Part shown: piece by piece, positions 3,434 through 9,053 of the stretch
Layout of the letters: each line of letters begins with the position of its first letter
How positions within the stretch are numbered: the first letter of the stretch is position 1
Origin: JAEKLB01 sp050249235
GTDB lineage: Bacteria > Actinomycetota > Acidimicrobiia > Acidimicrobiales > CADCSY01
NCBI GenBank assembly: GCA_050249235.1
Contig: JBFWQW010000112.1
Coordinates: 1 to 9,053 of the forward strand
Reading direction: 5' to 3'
Length of the DNA: 9,053 bases
Translations under genes and position numbers: made by a program
Notes under the pieces: model-generated
Told to the model about the DNA's origin: nothing
The model's database searches: none
The model's input: only the letters and a program-made list of their open reading frames with translations

Positions 3434-5587
3434 CTACACCAAGAAGTCTCGCCATGTGGACTCCCCGAGGTTGATGACGCTGGCGTGCTGCATGTAGCCG
3501 ACCCCGCCGCCGGCGGAGTTCTGGATGCCGAAGGCGTCCCACCACCAGATGTCGCCGACCCAGTCAGGTTCGTCGGCATGGGCGGCGAGGAGGCCGGTGA
3601 CCGCGTTGTAGCCGGGCACCGCCTGGAAGCTCGGGCTGTAGGTCGCCGGCCCGAACTCGCCGGCGAACATCGGCTTGTCCTGGGCGGCGATCGTGTCGTA
3701 GAAGGGGTAGTCGAACGAGCTCGACGGCTGGTCGTAGATGGAGACGCCGACGGCGTCGATCATCGACCACGGCGGCCGCCAGTCGTCGTCGAAGACGCCC
3801 GCCTCGCCCTTGGGACCGTAGACGGTGATGACGTTGTGGACGCCGTTGGCCCACAACCACTGGTAGCAGTACATCCAGAGCGCGCGCAGGTTGGCCTTCG
3901 AGATCCCGAAGTTCTGCGACCACCAGAAGTTCCACTCGTGGAACAACCGCAGCCAGATCGGGATCCGGTCGGCCTGGAACGACAGGAGGATGGTGCGCAA
4001 CGGGGTGAGGTAGTTGGCCACCAGCGCCGCGTTCTGGCTGGTCCCGTTGATCACCATCTGGCCGACGTCGAAGTTGGAGGGCATCGACCCGGAGTTGGCG
4101 TCGCCGGACAGGCCGTTGATCGGGTTGCCGGCGTGGACGTTCATCTCGAGGAGCCCGCCGGCGGCGGCGTGGGCCTTGCCCCACAGCAGGCTTTGGGTGC
4201 CGTCGAACATGTTGGCCGGCGTCGGCCCGGGCGAGCTGGTTCCCCAGTGGCAGGGGTCGATGATCCCGAACAGCGGCCGGGCGCCGGAGTTGGCGGCGAT
4301 GGTGTCGAAGTTGCCGGCGCCGACGGTGAAGTGCCGGACGATGGCGGCCTGGCCGGAGAAGTACTTCCCGGTGCCGCGCAGCGACCGCATCCACTTCAGC
4401 TGGGCGACGCCTTCGGCGATGAGCTGCGGGTCGGCGGTGGCGATCGCGCCCCCGCCGCCGGTGCCGGGGTTGCCGTAGAGGGTCTTGAACAGCGCCGACG
4501 CGTTGGGGAAGTTGGGGTTGGTGCCGACACCGCCCGGAGGCATGAGCGCGTGCTCTTCGTCGTAGTCGTCGGTGTCGAACGGGGCGCCGTACTCGAAGCG
4601 GGTGCCGAACGACTGCTGCAGGTCGTAGATCCACTGGATGTAGGCGGGGTTGTCACCACCGCCGGACGCCTCCTTGCCGGACGGCCCCCATTCGGGCATC
4701 CCGAACTGCAGCGGCGCGAGTCCGGCGGCGGCCCGGGTGGCGTCCCGGCCGTACACGAACGCCTTCCAGGCGGTCGCGACCGGCTCGAAGTAGGTGGCGA
4801 GCACGTCGGCGGGGTCGGCCCACTGGTTGCCGCTGCGGGCGGCGGGGACGTCCATGTCGTAGAAGTCGACCGAGACGATGTCGACGACGTCGTCGCCCGG
4901 GTAGCAGGCCTCGAAGTCGTCCCAGGTGTCGTCCCAGGCGCCGAGGTAGACGCCGTTCCAGTCGATCTTCGCTCCGGGGATCCGGCCCTTGATGAGCAGC
5001 GCGAGGCGGCGGAACGCCTGGGCGTAGAGGGCCTGGTTGGTGGCCGACCCGTAGACCGACCACGGGTACCAGTGGCCGTTGGCCTCCCAGCCGATCCGGA
5101 TGAGCGGGGCGGTGTAGCCGCCGGCGAGGAGATGGTCGCAGGTCTGCTGCACGTCGGCGTCGAGCTCGCCGGCGATGGAGCGCTGCAGGTTGGCCGTGAT
5201 CTTGTCCCGGCCTTCGGAGGTGAGGGCGGTGGCAGGGCTGCCGTCGAGCGCCGGGGACGCCAGCCCGAGCGTCTCAGCGATCGTCGTGCGCTTGTAGGCG
5301 CCGGTGAAGCTCTCGGCCGAGGCCGGGTTGGCGGACGCCCACACGGCGTGGGAGTCGTTGGGTGCGCCGGCCCCGAACTGGGTGACCCCGTACATGGTGC
5401 GGTTGAGCCACGACTCGAACTGCAGGAGGTAGGCGCGGCCGCCGCCGGCGGTGAACCGCGGGTACACCCCCAGCCTGGTGCGGGCCTGGCCGGTGGTGGG
5501 CGGCGGCTCGACAGGCGGCGGGCCGCCGCTGGTGGAGCTCCGGTTGAAGACTCGGCCGGCGGCGACCGCCGCGACACGGAACGTCAT
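3434..5587 (-). CDS. Tail protein with two GH26-like glycoside hydrolase domains
   Basis: This is a 717-residue late protein, probably a tail-tip or fibre enzyme that cleaves surface polysaccharide. A short N-terminal piece and a Pro-rich linker (GGPPPVEPPPTTGQ, 21-34) lead to domain 1 (about 35-370). That domain has the acid/base-type motif RIGWEANGHWYPW (E168) and the nucleophile-type motif FGMPEWG (E299). A Gly-rich linker (376-380) precedes domain 2 (about 385-717): GKYFSGQ (408-413), WLRLFHEWNFWW (H550, E551) and KPMFAGEFG (E644), the classic GH26 pattern. GH26 enzymes are mostly beta-mannanases, so the substrate may be a mannose-containing glycan of the host envelope (inference). There is no signal peptide. 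The ATG at 5587 overlaps the previous stop (ATGA) and sets the start; the frame is open further upstream only as a shadow. The two domains differ enough that recent duplication is unlikely. GH5 or GH39 are alternatives for domain 1. Confidence 0.82.
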   Translation of the reverse strand: MTFRVAAVAAGRVFNRSSTSGGPPPVEPPPTTGQARTRLGVYPRFTAGGGRAYLLQFESWLNRTMYGVTQFGAGAPNDSHAVWASANPASAESFTGAYKRTTIAETLGLASPALDGSPATALTSEGRDKITANLQRSIAGELDADVQQTCDHLLAGGYTAPLIRIGWEANGHWYPWSVYGSATNQALYAQAFRRLALLIKGRIPGAKIDWNGVYLGAWDDTWDDFEACYPGDDVVDIVSVDFYDMDVPAARSGNQWADPADVLATYFEPVATAWKAFVYGRDATRAAAGLAPLQFGMPEWGPSGKEASGGGDNPAYIQWIYDLQQSFGTRFEYGAPFDTDDYDEEHALMPPGGVGTNPNFPNASALFKTLYGNPGTGGGGAIATADPQLIAEGVAQLKWMRSLRGTGKYFSGQAAIVRHFTVGAGNFDTIAANSGARPLFGIIDPCHWGTSSPGPTPANMFDGTQSLLWGKAHAAAGGLLEMNVHAGNPINGLSGDANSGSMPSNFDVGQMVINGTSQNAALVANYLTPLRTILLSFQADRIPIWLRLFHEWNFWWSQNFGISKANLRALWMYCYQWLWANGVHNVITVYGPKGEAGVFDDDWRPPWSMIDAVGVSIYDQPSSSFDYPFYDTIAAQDKPMFAGEFGPATYSPSFQAVPGYNAVTGLLAAHADEPDWVGDIWWWDAFGIQNSAGGGVGYMQHASVINLGESTWRDFLV

Positions 5588-6729
5588 GCCAGCGCCCCGT
5601 CCGGGTAGAAGGGGTCGACGGGCACGACGAAGGAGGCGAGGTTCGCGGCGGTGACCGCGCCGGTGCCTTCGGCCCGGAACCGCCACGTCCCGGACCGGGT
5701 GATCCGGGTGTCGTAGGCGTACACGCCGGTGGACAGCTTCACCAGGGCGGCGTCGACGCCGTAGACGAGAGCGAAGGGGGCGGCTCCGTCGCCGGGCTGC
5801 ACGAGGAGCCGCACCGTGGTGGGGTCCTTCGGCTGGGCCCGGTCGTTGTTGTCGACGAACGTGGCGACCGCGTAGCACTGGTCGCCGAGCTCGAACTCGT
5901 TCTGGGCCACGCCCGAACCTCCCGAGAGATGGATGGTGGTGTCGAACACCCGCCGGAACCCGATGTGGCAGTCGCCGAGCACCTGGGTGGGGGCGTCGGG
6001 ACCGCCGGCACCGCCGGACCCACCGGTCCCGGCTGGCAGCAGGCTGAACGACCAGTCGGCGGCGACGTCGAAGACAGCGGTCGAGGGGACCGTGACGCCA
6101 TCGTCGGGGGTCGGGTCGACGGCCAGGGTGTGCAGGTGGGCTTCGGTGACGAAGTCGGAGAGGGTCACCGAGACCGGCTGGGAGCCGACCGACGACGCGA
6201 AGTCCCGGCTGGCGGCGGAGGCCTGGACGTAGCCGTAGGCGGCCCCCACGTCGCCACGGTCGGTCCAGCCGGCCGGGGTCGTCCCGGTCGGCACTGTCGC
6301 CCCGTACGCCTTCGACGCTTGGAAGGCCAGGCCCCGCTGGTTGACGGCGGTGTTGGTGATCGACCCGGCGACCGTGTTGGTGTCCTGCGCCTTCACCGCG
6401 GTGCCGGTGGCGGCCACCTCCGCCCCCGGGTTGACCCCGGTGAGGAGGTAGGCGAACACGACCGGCTGGTTGTACTGCGACGGCAACGTGAGCGTGACCG
6501 ACGTCTCCCCACCGGCGGCGACCTTCGTCCACTGGTAGGAGAACACCCGGTCGGCGACAGACGACCGCAGCGTGTAGCCCGACGGGGTGGCGACCGCCTC
6601 GTTGTTGGCGGCCTGGATGACGATCAGCTCGCCGGCCGCCGCGGCGCGCGGCAGGTTGGCGACGTAGCTGGTGGAGGTGGGCGCCGAGGCGGTGATGGTC
6701 GGGCCGACGACCGGCGGGGTGACGGTCAC
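5584..6729 (-). CDS. Minor tail protein with two beta-sandwich domains
   Basis: This 381-residue protein is all-beta in appearance, rich in Thr, Val, Ala and Gly. Residues about 10-205 look like the jelly-roll module common in phage tails: SYVANLPRAAAAGELIVIQ, SGYTLRSS, an aromatic YQWTKVAAGGE strand, VVFAYLLTGVNPG, then AGWTDRGD. A flexible linker, GTGGSGGAGGPDAP (234-247), follows. Residues about 275-370 look like the Ig-like C-terminal tail module, with LGDQCYAVATFVDNN, DPTTVRLLVQPGDG, STGVYAYDTRITRSGTWRFR and GTGAVTAANLASFVV. It starts with GTG at 6729 inside a GTGA overlap with the previous gene and ends in an ATGA overlap with the GH26 gene. It is probably a structural or carbohydrate-binding component that presents the hydrolase; this role is inferred from order and fold style. 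Confidence 0.72.
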   Translation of the reverse strand: MTVTPPVVGPTITASAPTSTSYVANLPRAAAAGELIVIQAANNEAVATPSGYTLRSSVADRVFSYQWTKVAAGGETSVTLTLPSQYNQPVVFAYLLTGVNPGAEVAATGTAVKAQDTNTVAGSITNTAVNQRGLAFQASKAYGATVPTGTTPAGWTDRGDVGAAYGYVQASAASRDFASSVGSQPVSVTLSDFVTEAHLHTLAVDPTPDDGVTVPSTAVFDVAADWSFSLLPAGTGGSGGAGGPDAPTQVLGDCHIGFRRVFDTTIHLSGGSGVAQNEFELGDQCYAVATFVDNNDRAQPKDPTTVRLLVQPGDGAAPFALVYGVDAALVKLSTGVYAYDTRITRSGTWRFRAEGTGAVTAANLASFVVPVDPFYPDGALA

Positions 6730-7355
6730 AGGATCGTCGCGTTCAGGATCGACGCGCCGGCCCCCAGGTCAAGGACCCCTTGGGCGGATAGCACGACCGG
6801 GACCTGCTCCTTGGCGAACACCTCCGTCGACGACGTCGACGCGATCGGGGTGCCGCCGGCGGTCGCGGCCAGCTGGAACGTGTTGACGGTGGCGTTCACG
6901 ACGAAGTAGGTGGTGCCCTCGGCGAACCCGGCCGGCATGCCGGTGGCGGACACGTCGAACAGGACCAGCCGGGCGCCGTTGGCGAGGCCGTGGTTCGGCT
7001 GGGTGAACACCGTCGTCGACGTCGCCCCGGTGCCTTGCAGGCTGACGGACCGCATCGGCTTGCCGCCCAGCGGGGTGGCCGCGTAGAAGGTGCCGGCGGT
7101 CGACGCCGACCAGCCGCCCGCCCACCCGTAGGTGCCGGCCGGCAGGTCGAACGCGGCGGCCGCGCTGTTGGCCCGCTTGCCGGCCGCGGCGGCCGCCCAG
7201 GTGGCCGCCTTGCGGGCGTAGGCGGGGGTGCCCCCCGCCGCCTCGTTCGCGCCGGTGAGACCGGGGAAGGCGGTGTGCACCGAGTAGTGGGTGATGGCGT
7301 TGCCGAGGCCTCCGGTGAGGAGCGCGTGGCGGCCGGCGTCGGTCAGGATCGTCAC
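6726..7355 (-). CDS. Minor tail / tail fibre protein with inserted beta domain
   Basis: This protein has 209 residues from the GTG at 7355, chosen over the longer frame to 7463 because GGAGGT lies 5 bases before it and the upstream residues are noise. Residues 1-105 follow a pattern frequent in actinobacteriophage tail proteins: a short LTDAGRHALLTG helix, an ITHYSVHTAFPG strand, an alanine-rich RKAATWAAAAAGKRANSAAA segment, then DLPAGTYGWAGGWSASTAGTFYAATPL. Residues about 112-178 are an insert with the widely shared phage-tail motif FTQPNHGLANG, GTTYFVVNATVNTFQLAATA and GGTPIAST. The last 30 residues return to the first domain's ending (VPVVLSAQGVLDL). It is probably part of the tail tip or fibre base. 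The stop overlaps the next GTG. Confidence 0.72.
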   Translation of the reverse strand: MTILTDAGRHALLTGGLGNAITHYSVHTAFPGLTGANEAAGGTPAYARKAATWAAAAAGKRANSAAAAFDLPAGTYGWAGGWSASTAGTFYAATPLGGKPMRSVSLQGTGATSTTVFTQPNHGLANGARLVLFDVSATGMPAGFAEGTTYFVVNATVNTFQLAATAGGTPIASTSSTEVFAKEQVPVVLSAQGVLDLGAGASILNATIL

Positions 7356-7380
7356 AGGGGACCTCCGGAGAAGGGGGTGG

Positions 7381-7641
7381 TCAGGCGCAGCGGCCGAGGC
7401 AGAGCAGCGTCTGGCCGCCGATCTGCAGGAGCTCCACCTCGTCGTCGACGTCGAGAGCGACACCGGTGGCGAGGTACTTCACGCCGGCCACGGTCACGCC
7501 GGCGACGTCGACTTCGAGCAGCCCCGGGATCGGCGGGTTCGCCGCGGTGACCGACACGACCCGGCCGTGGCGGAACTTCACGTCAAGGCCGTCCGGAGTG
7601 CCCTGGTTGGCGATGGCGGCGGCGAGACGGTCGACGGTCAT
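7381..7641 (-). CDS. Small OB-fold-like tail-tip protein
   Basis: This 86-residue protein starts at the ATG at 7641, which overlaps the hub stop (ATGA) and has GAGGAGG nine bases before it. A short N-terminal helix (VDRLAAAIANQG) is followed by five or so strands: VKFRHGRVVSVT, LLEVDVAGVTVAGVKYL, VDDEVELLQIGG and QTLLCLGRCA. The VDDEV.LLQ.GG.xLxLG ending resembles small OB-fold proteins encoded next to tail hubs, where they may plug or spike the hub. This assignment rests on pattern and position. The frame extends upstream to 8550 only as a shadow of the hub gene. Confidence 0.65.
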   Translation of the reverse strand: MTVDRLAAAIANQGTPDGLDVKFRHGRVVSVTAANPPIPGLLEVDVAGVTVAGVKYLATGVALDVDDEVELLQIGGQTLLCLGRCA

Positions 7642-8780
7642 GGCTGCCTCCTCGCCCGGCACACCAGGGTCATGGGGCCCGGCCCGAGCGGCAGGGTCAG
7701 GCTCGAGATCACGTAGTAGCCGTCGGTGCGGGACCCGGCGTGCCCCACCCGCACGACGTCCCCGGCGTGCAGCGTCGGGTCGGGATGGCAGACGACGGTG
7801 ATCGACTCGAGCAGGCCGAGCTTGCGGGCCAGGATCGCCAGGCCGGCCTCGGTGGCCTGGGCAGTCGAGGTGACCAGCGTCGACGTGTAGAACTGGGGGA
7901 CCTTCCCGAACGGCCCCAGGTGGTAGGTCGGTGACGTCGGGTCGGTGTCCCAGATGACCGCCCGGACGGCTTCGGCGCCGGGGGTTTCGCCGGTGACGAC
8001 GACCCCGTTGTAGGTCTGCTCCTCGTCGAGGTCCCGGTCGAGGGAGTGCAGCAGCCCGGAGCCCTCCACGATCGACGCCACCGGGGTGGGGTCCGCGGTG
8101 ATGGGGCGGAGCCGCAGCACGCCGTCCGGGTCGAACAGCAGCTCCCGGCCGCCGGCGGCGGCGAGCGCAAGCGCGTCTTTCCATGGGTCGGTCTGGGTGT
8201 CGAGACCGAGGACGACCGGGTCGGGGGTGACGTAGTTCGACGGGTCGAGCAGCATCGGCAGGCCAGGCGCCCGGTCTTCGACGATCCCGGCGATCGCCTG
8301 GTCGAGCCGGGTGCCGGCCGGCACCACGTACGGTTCCTCCCAGCGGGCCCGGGTGACCTGCCGGGACCGGTCGGTGCCCTGCAGCTCGAGGACCACCATG
8401 CCGGGCCGGGCGGTGACCTTCGGCCGGGTGATGCGGTACACGCCGAGCGGCACGCCGTCGCGGTAGAGGCGCAGCTCGGTTCCTTTGGGCGCCAGCAAGC
8501 TGGTCATGTCGGCCGGCACCAGGTCGGCGTCGACGCTGGTGAGCGTGCACAGTCGGCGAACCGCCCGGTTCTCGTCTTCGGTGACGTGCCCGGCGGTCAC
8601 GGTGAGGGTGGCCTTCTTGGCGCCGGCGAGGTACACGTCGGCGGTCGAGACCACCGTGCCGGACAGCTCGACGGCCGCAGCGGCCGGCGGTGGGATCGCC
8701 TCGACGGTGCCGGGCACCTCGACCGGAGGGGCGGTGACCGGCCAGCTGTCGAGAAGCTCGAGGAGACGCCCGCCGGCCAT
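7638..8780 (-). CDS. Tail baseplate hub protein, DUF5047-like
   Basis: This 380-residue protein is expected at the tail tip, where hub proteins link the tail tube to the receptor-binding parts. Residues about 45-125 show the DUF5047 signature: ADVYLAGAKKATLTVTAG, VTEDENRAVRRLCTLT, LLAPKGTELRLYR and PLGVYRITRP. They continue with VVLELQGTDRSRQVTRARW (129-147) and AGTRLDQAIAGIV (155-167). A mixed middle domain (about 190-300, with LLFDPDGVLRLRPI and TYNGVVVTGE) and a C-terminal beta domain (DVVRVGHAG, GYYVISSLTLPLGPGPMTL) recall gpD/gp27-type hubs. The ATG at 8780 lies 3 bases after the upstream stop. The 4-base overlap with the OB-fold gene fits a hub-plus-plug pair. Confidence 0.8.
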   Translation of the reverse strand: MAGGRLLELLDSWPVTAPPVEVPGTVEAIPPPAAAAVELSGTVVSTADVYLAGAKKATLTVTAGHVTEDENRAVRRLCTLTSVDADLVPADMTSLLAPKGTELRLYRDGVPLGVYRITRPKVTARPGMVVLELQGTDRSRQVTRARWEEPYVVPAGTRLDQAIAGIVEDRAPGLPMLLDPSNYVTPDPVVLGLDTQTDPWKDALALAAAGGRELLFDPDGVLRLRPITADPTPVASIVEGSGLLHSLDRDLDEEQTYNGVVVTGETPGAEAVRAVIWDTDPTSPTYHLGPFGKVPQFYTSTLVTSTAQATEAGLAILARKLGLLESITVVCHPDPTLHAGDVVRVGHAGSRTDGYYVISSLTLPLGPGPMTLVCRARRQP

Positions 8781-8783
8781 CGG

Positions 8784-9053
8784 TCAGACGACGAAGATCA
8801 GGTAGTCGGTCGTCGAGATCGGCGCCGCCGCCAGCGTGCGGTTCAGCGTGGCCGTGCGGGTGGCGCCGGTGTAGTCGTCGATGACGGCGAAGTCCTTGGT
8901 GCCGTCGGCGTAGACGAGGAACACGAGCCGGCCGTTGTACGCGTCGTCGCTGGCGTCGGCCCCGGCGGCCAGCTGCACGGTGGTGGTGGTGCCGCCTTGG
9001 GCGGTGCCCTGCACGGCAGACACCAGGGCGGCCACGGCGGCGGCGACGGTCGC
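8784..9053 (-). CDS. C-terminal end of a tail protein (partial)
   Basis: The frame is open to the right edge, giving 89 residues that begin ATVAAAVAAL with no convincing start; the GTG at 9035 has no ribosome site, so the gene almost certainly continues beyond the window. The visible part, with VSAVQGTAQGGTTTTVQLAA, DAYNGRLVFLVYADG and FAVIDDYTGATRTATLNRTL followed by APISTTDYLIFVV, is a repeat-like beta module common at the ends of phage tail proteins. In such proteins a GxYxGx strand and a DYxGATR.A..R strand flank a turn. It lies directly upstream of the hub gene, so it is likely a tail-tip or distal tail component. Confidence 0.7.
   Translation of the reverse strand, partial: ATVAAAVAALVSAVQGTAQGGTTTTVQLAAGADASDDAYNGRLVFLVYADGTKDFAVIDDYTGATRTATLNRTLAAAPISTTDYLIFVV

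Noticed and set aside
2528..5608. A 1,026-codon open frame on the plus strand
   Set aside because: It runs antisense to the GH26 and endolysin genes, is built of Val/Gly/Arg/Asp/Ala runs with no recognisable motif, and is the usual shadow of very GC-rich genes.
5588..6532. Upstream extension of the GH26 frame to an ATG at 6532
   Set aside because: The extra 315 codons are Arg/Pro/Gly-rich and lie out of frame under a well-supported tail gene. The ATGA overlap at 5587 gives the real start.
6826..6845. Dense GTCGAC repeats looking like an operator
   Set aside because: They lie inside a coding region and arise from Val-Asp/Ser-Thr codon choice in GC-rich DNA.
7642..8550. Upstream extension of the OB-fold-like frame
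   Set aside because: Shadow of the hub gene in another frame, Arg-rich and motif-free.
1..9053. CRISPR arrays, transposases, insertion-sequence ends, retron or toxin-antitoxin pairs
   Set aside because: No regularly spaced repeats, no transposase or reverse transcriptase motifs, and no toxin next to the RHH gene were seen.

Overview
This 9,053-base, very GC-rich window looks like part of a temperate actinobacterial (or similar high-GC Gram-positive) siphovirus, either a prophage or a free or metagenomic phage genome. The evidence is a tail-tip and lysis gene cluster, a nearby tyrosine integrase, and tail domain styles familiar from actinobacteriophages. I cannot name the host.

Right to left on the minus strand (9053 to 2017) runs one tightly packed late operon. 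In transcription order it holds: the C-terminal end of a tail protein cut by the window edge; a DUF5047-like baseplate hub (380 aa); a small OB-fold-like tail-tip protein (86 aa); a minor tail or fibre protein with an inserted beta domain (209 aa); a two-domain beta-sandwich tail protein (381 aa); and a 717-aa tail protein carrying two different GH26-like glycoside hydrolase domains. The lysis cassette follows: an amidase endolysin (273 aa), a membrane-anchored coiled-coil protein resembling DUF2746 (107 aa) and a two-helix holin candidate (78 aa). Five of the eight junctions are 4-nt ATGA or GTGA overlaps, so translation is probably coupled. The hub and fibre proteins would form the tip, the hydrolases would open surface glycans, and the amidase and holin would release progeny.

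From about 1750 to 2016 lies a non-coding, highly structured junction. It has a tRNA-Arg-like gene with a faulty anticodon arm, a strong intrinsic terminator, a 13-bp copy of the anticodon-loop sequence, and a large imperfect hairpin just after the holin gene.

Left of this (1 to 1750) is a lysogeny-type region. It contains a 49-aa ribbon-helix-helix regulator and an 88-aa PH-like protein on the minus strand, then a convergent, catalytically complete tyrosine recombinase on the plus strand. A few codons of a possible upstream gene are at the left edge. The most interesting items are the tandem GH26-like tail enzyme and the tRNA, repeat and hairpin junction next to the integrase module.
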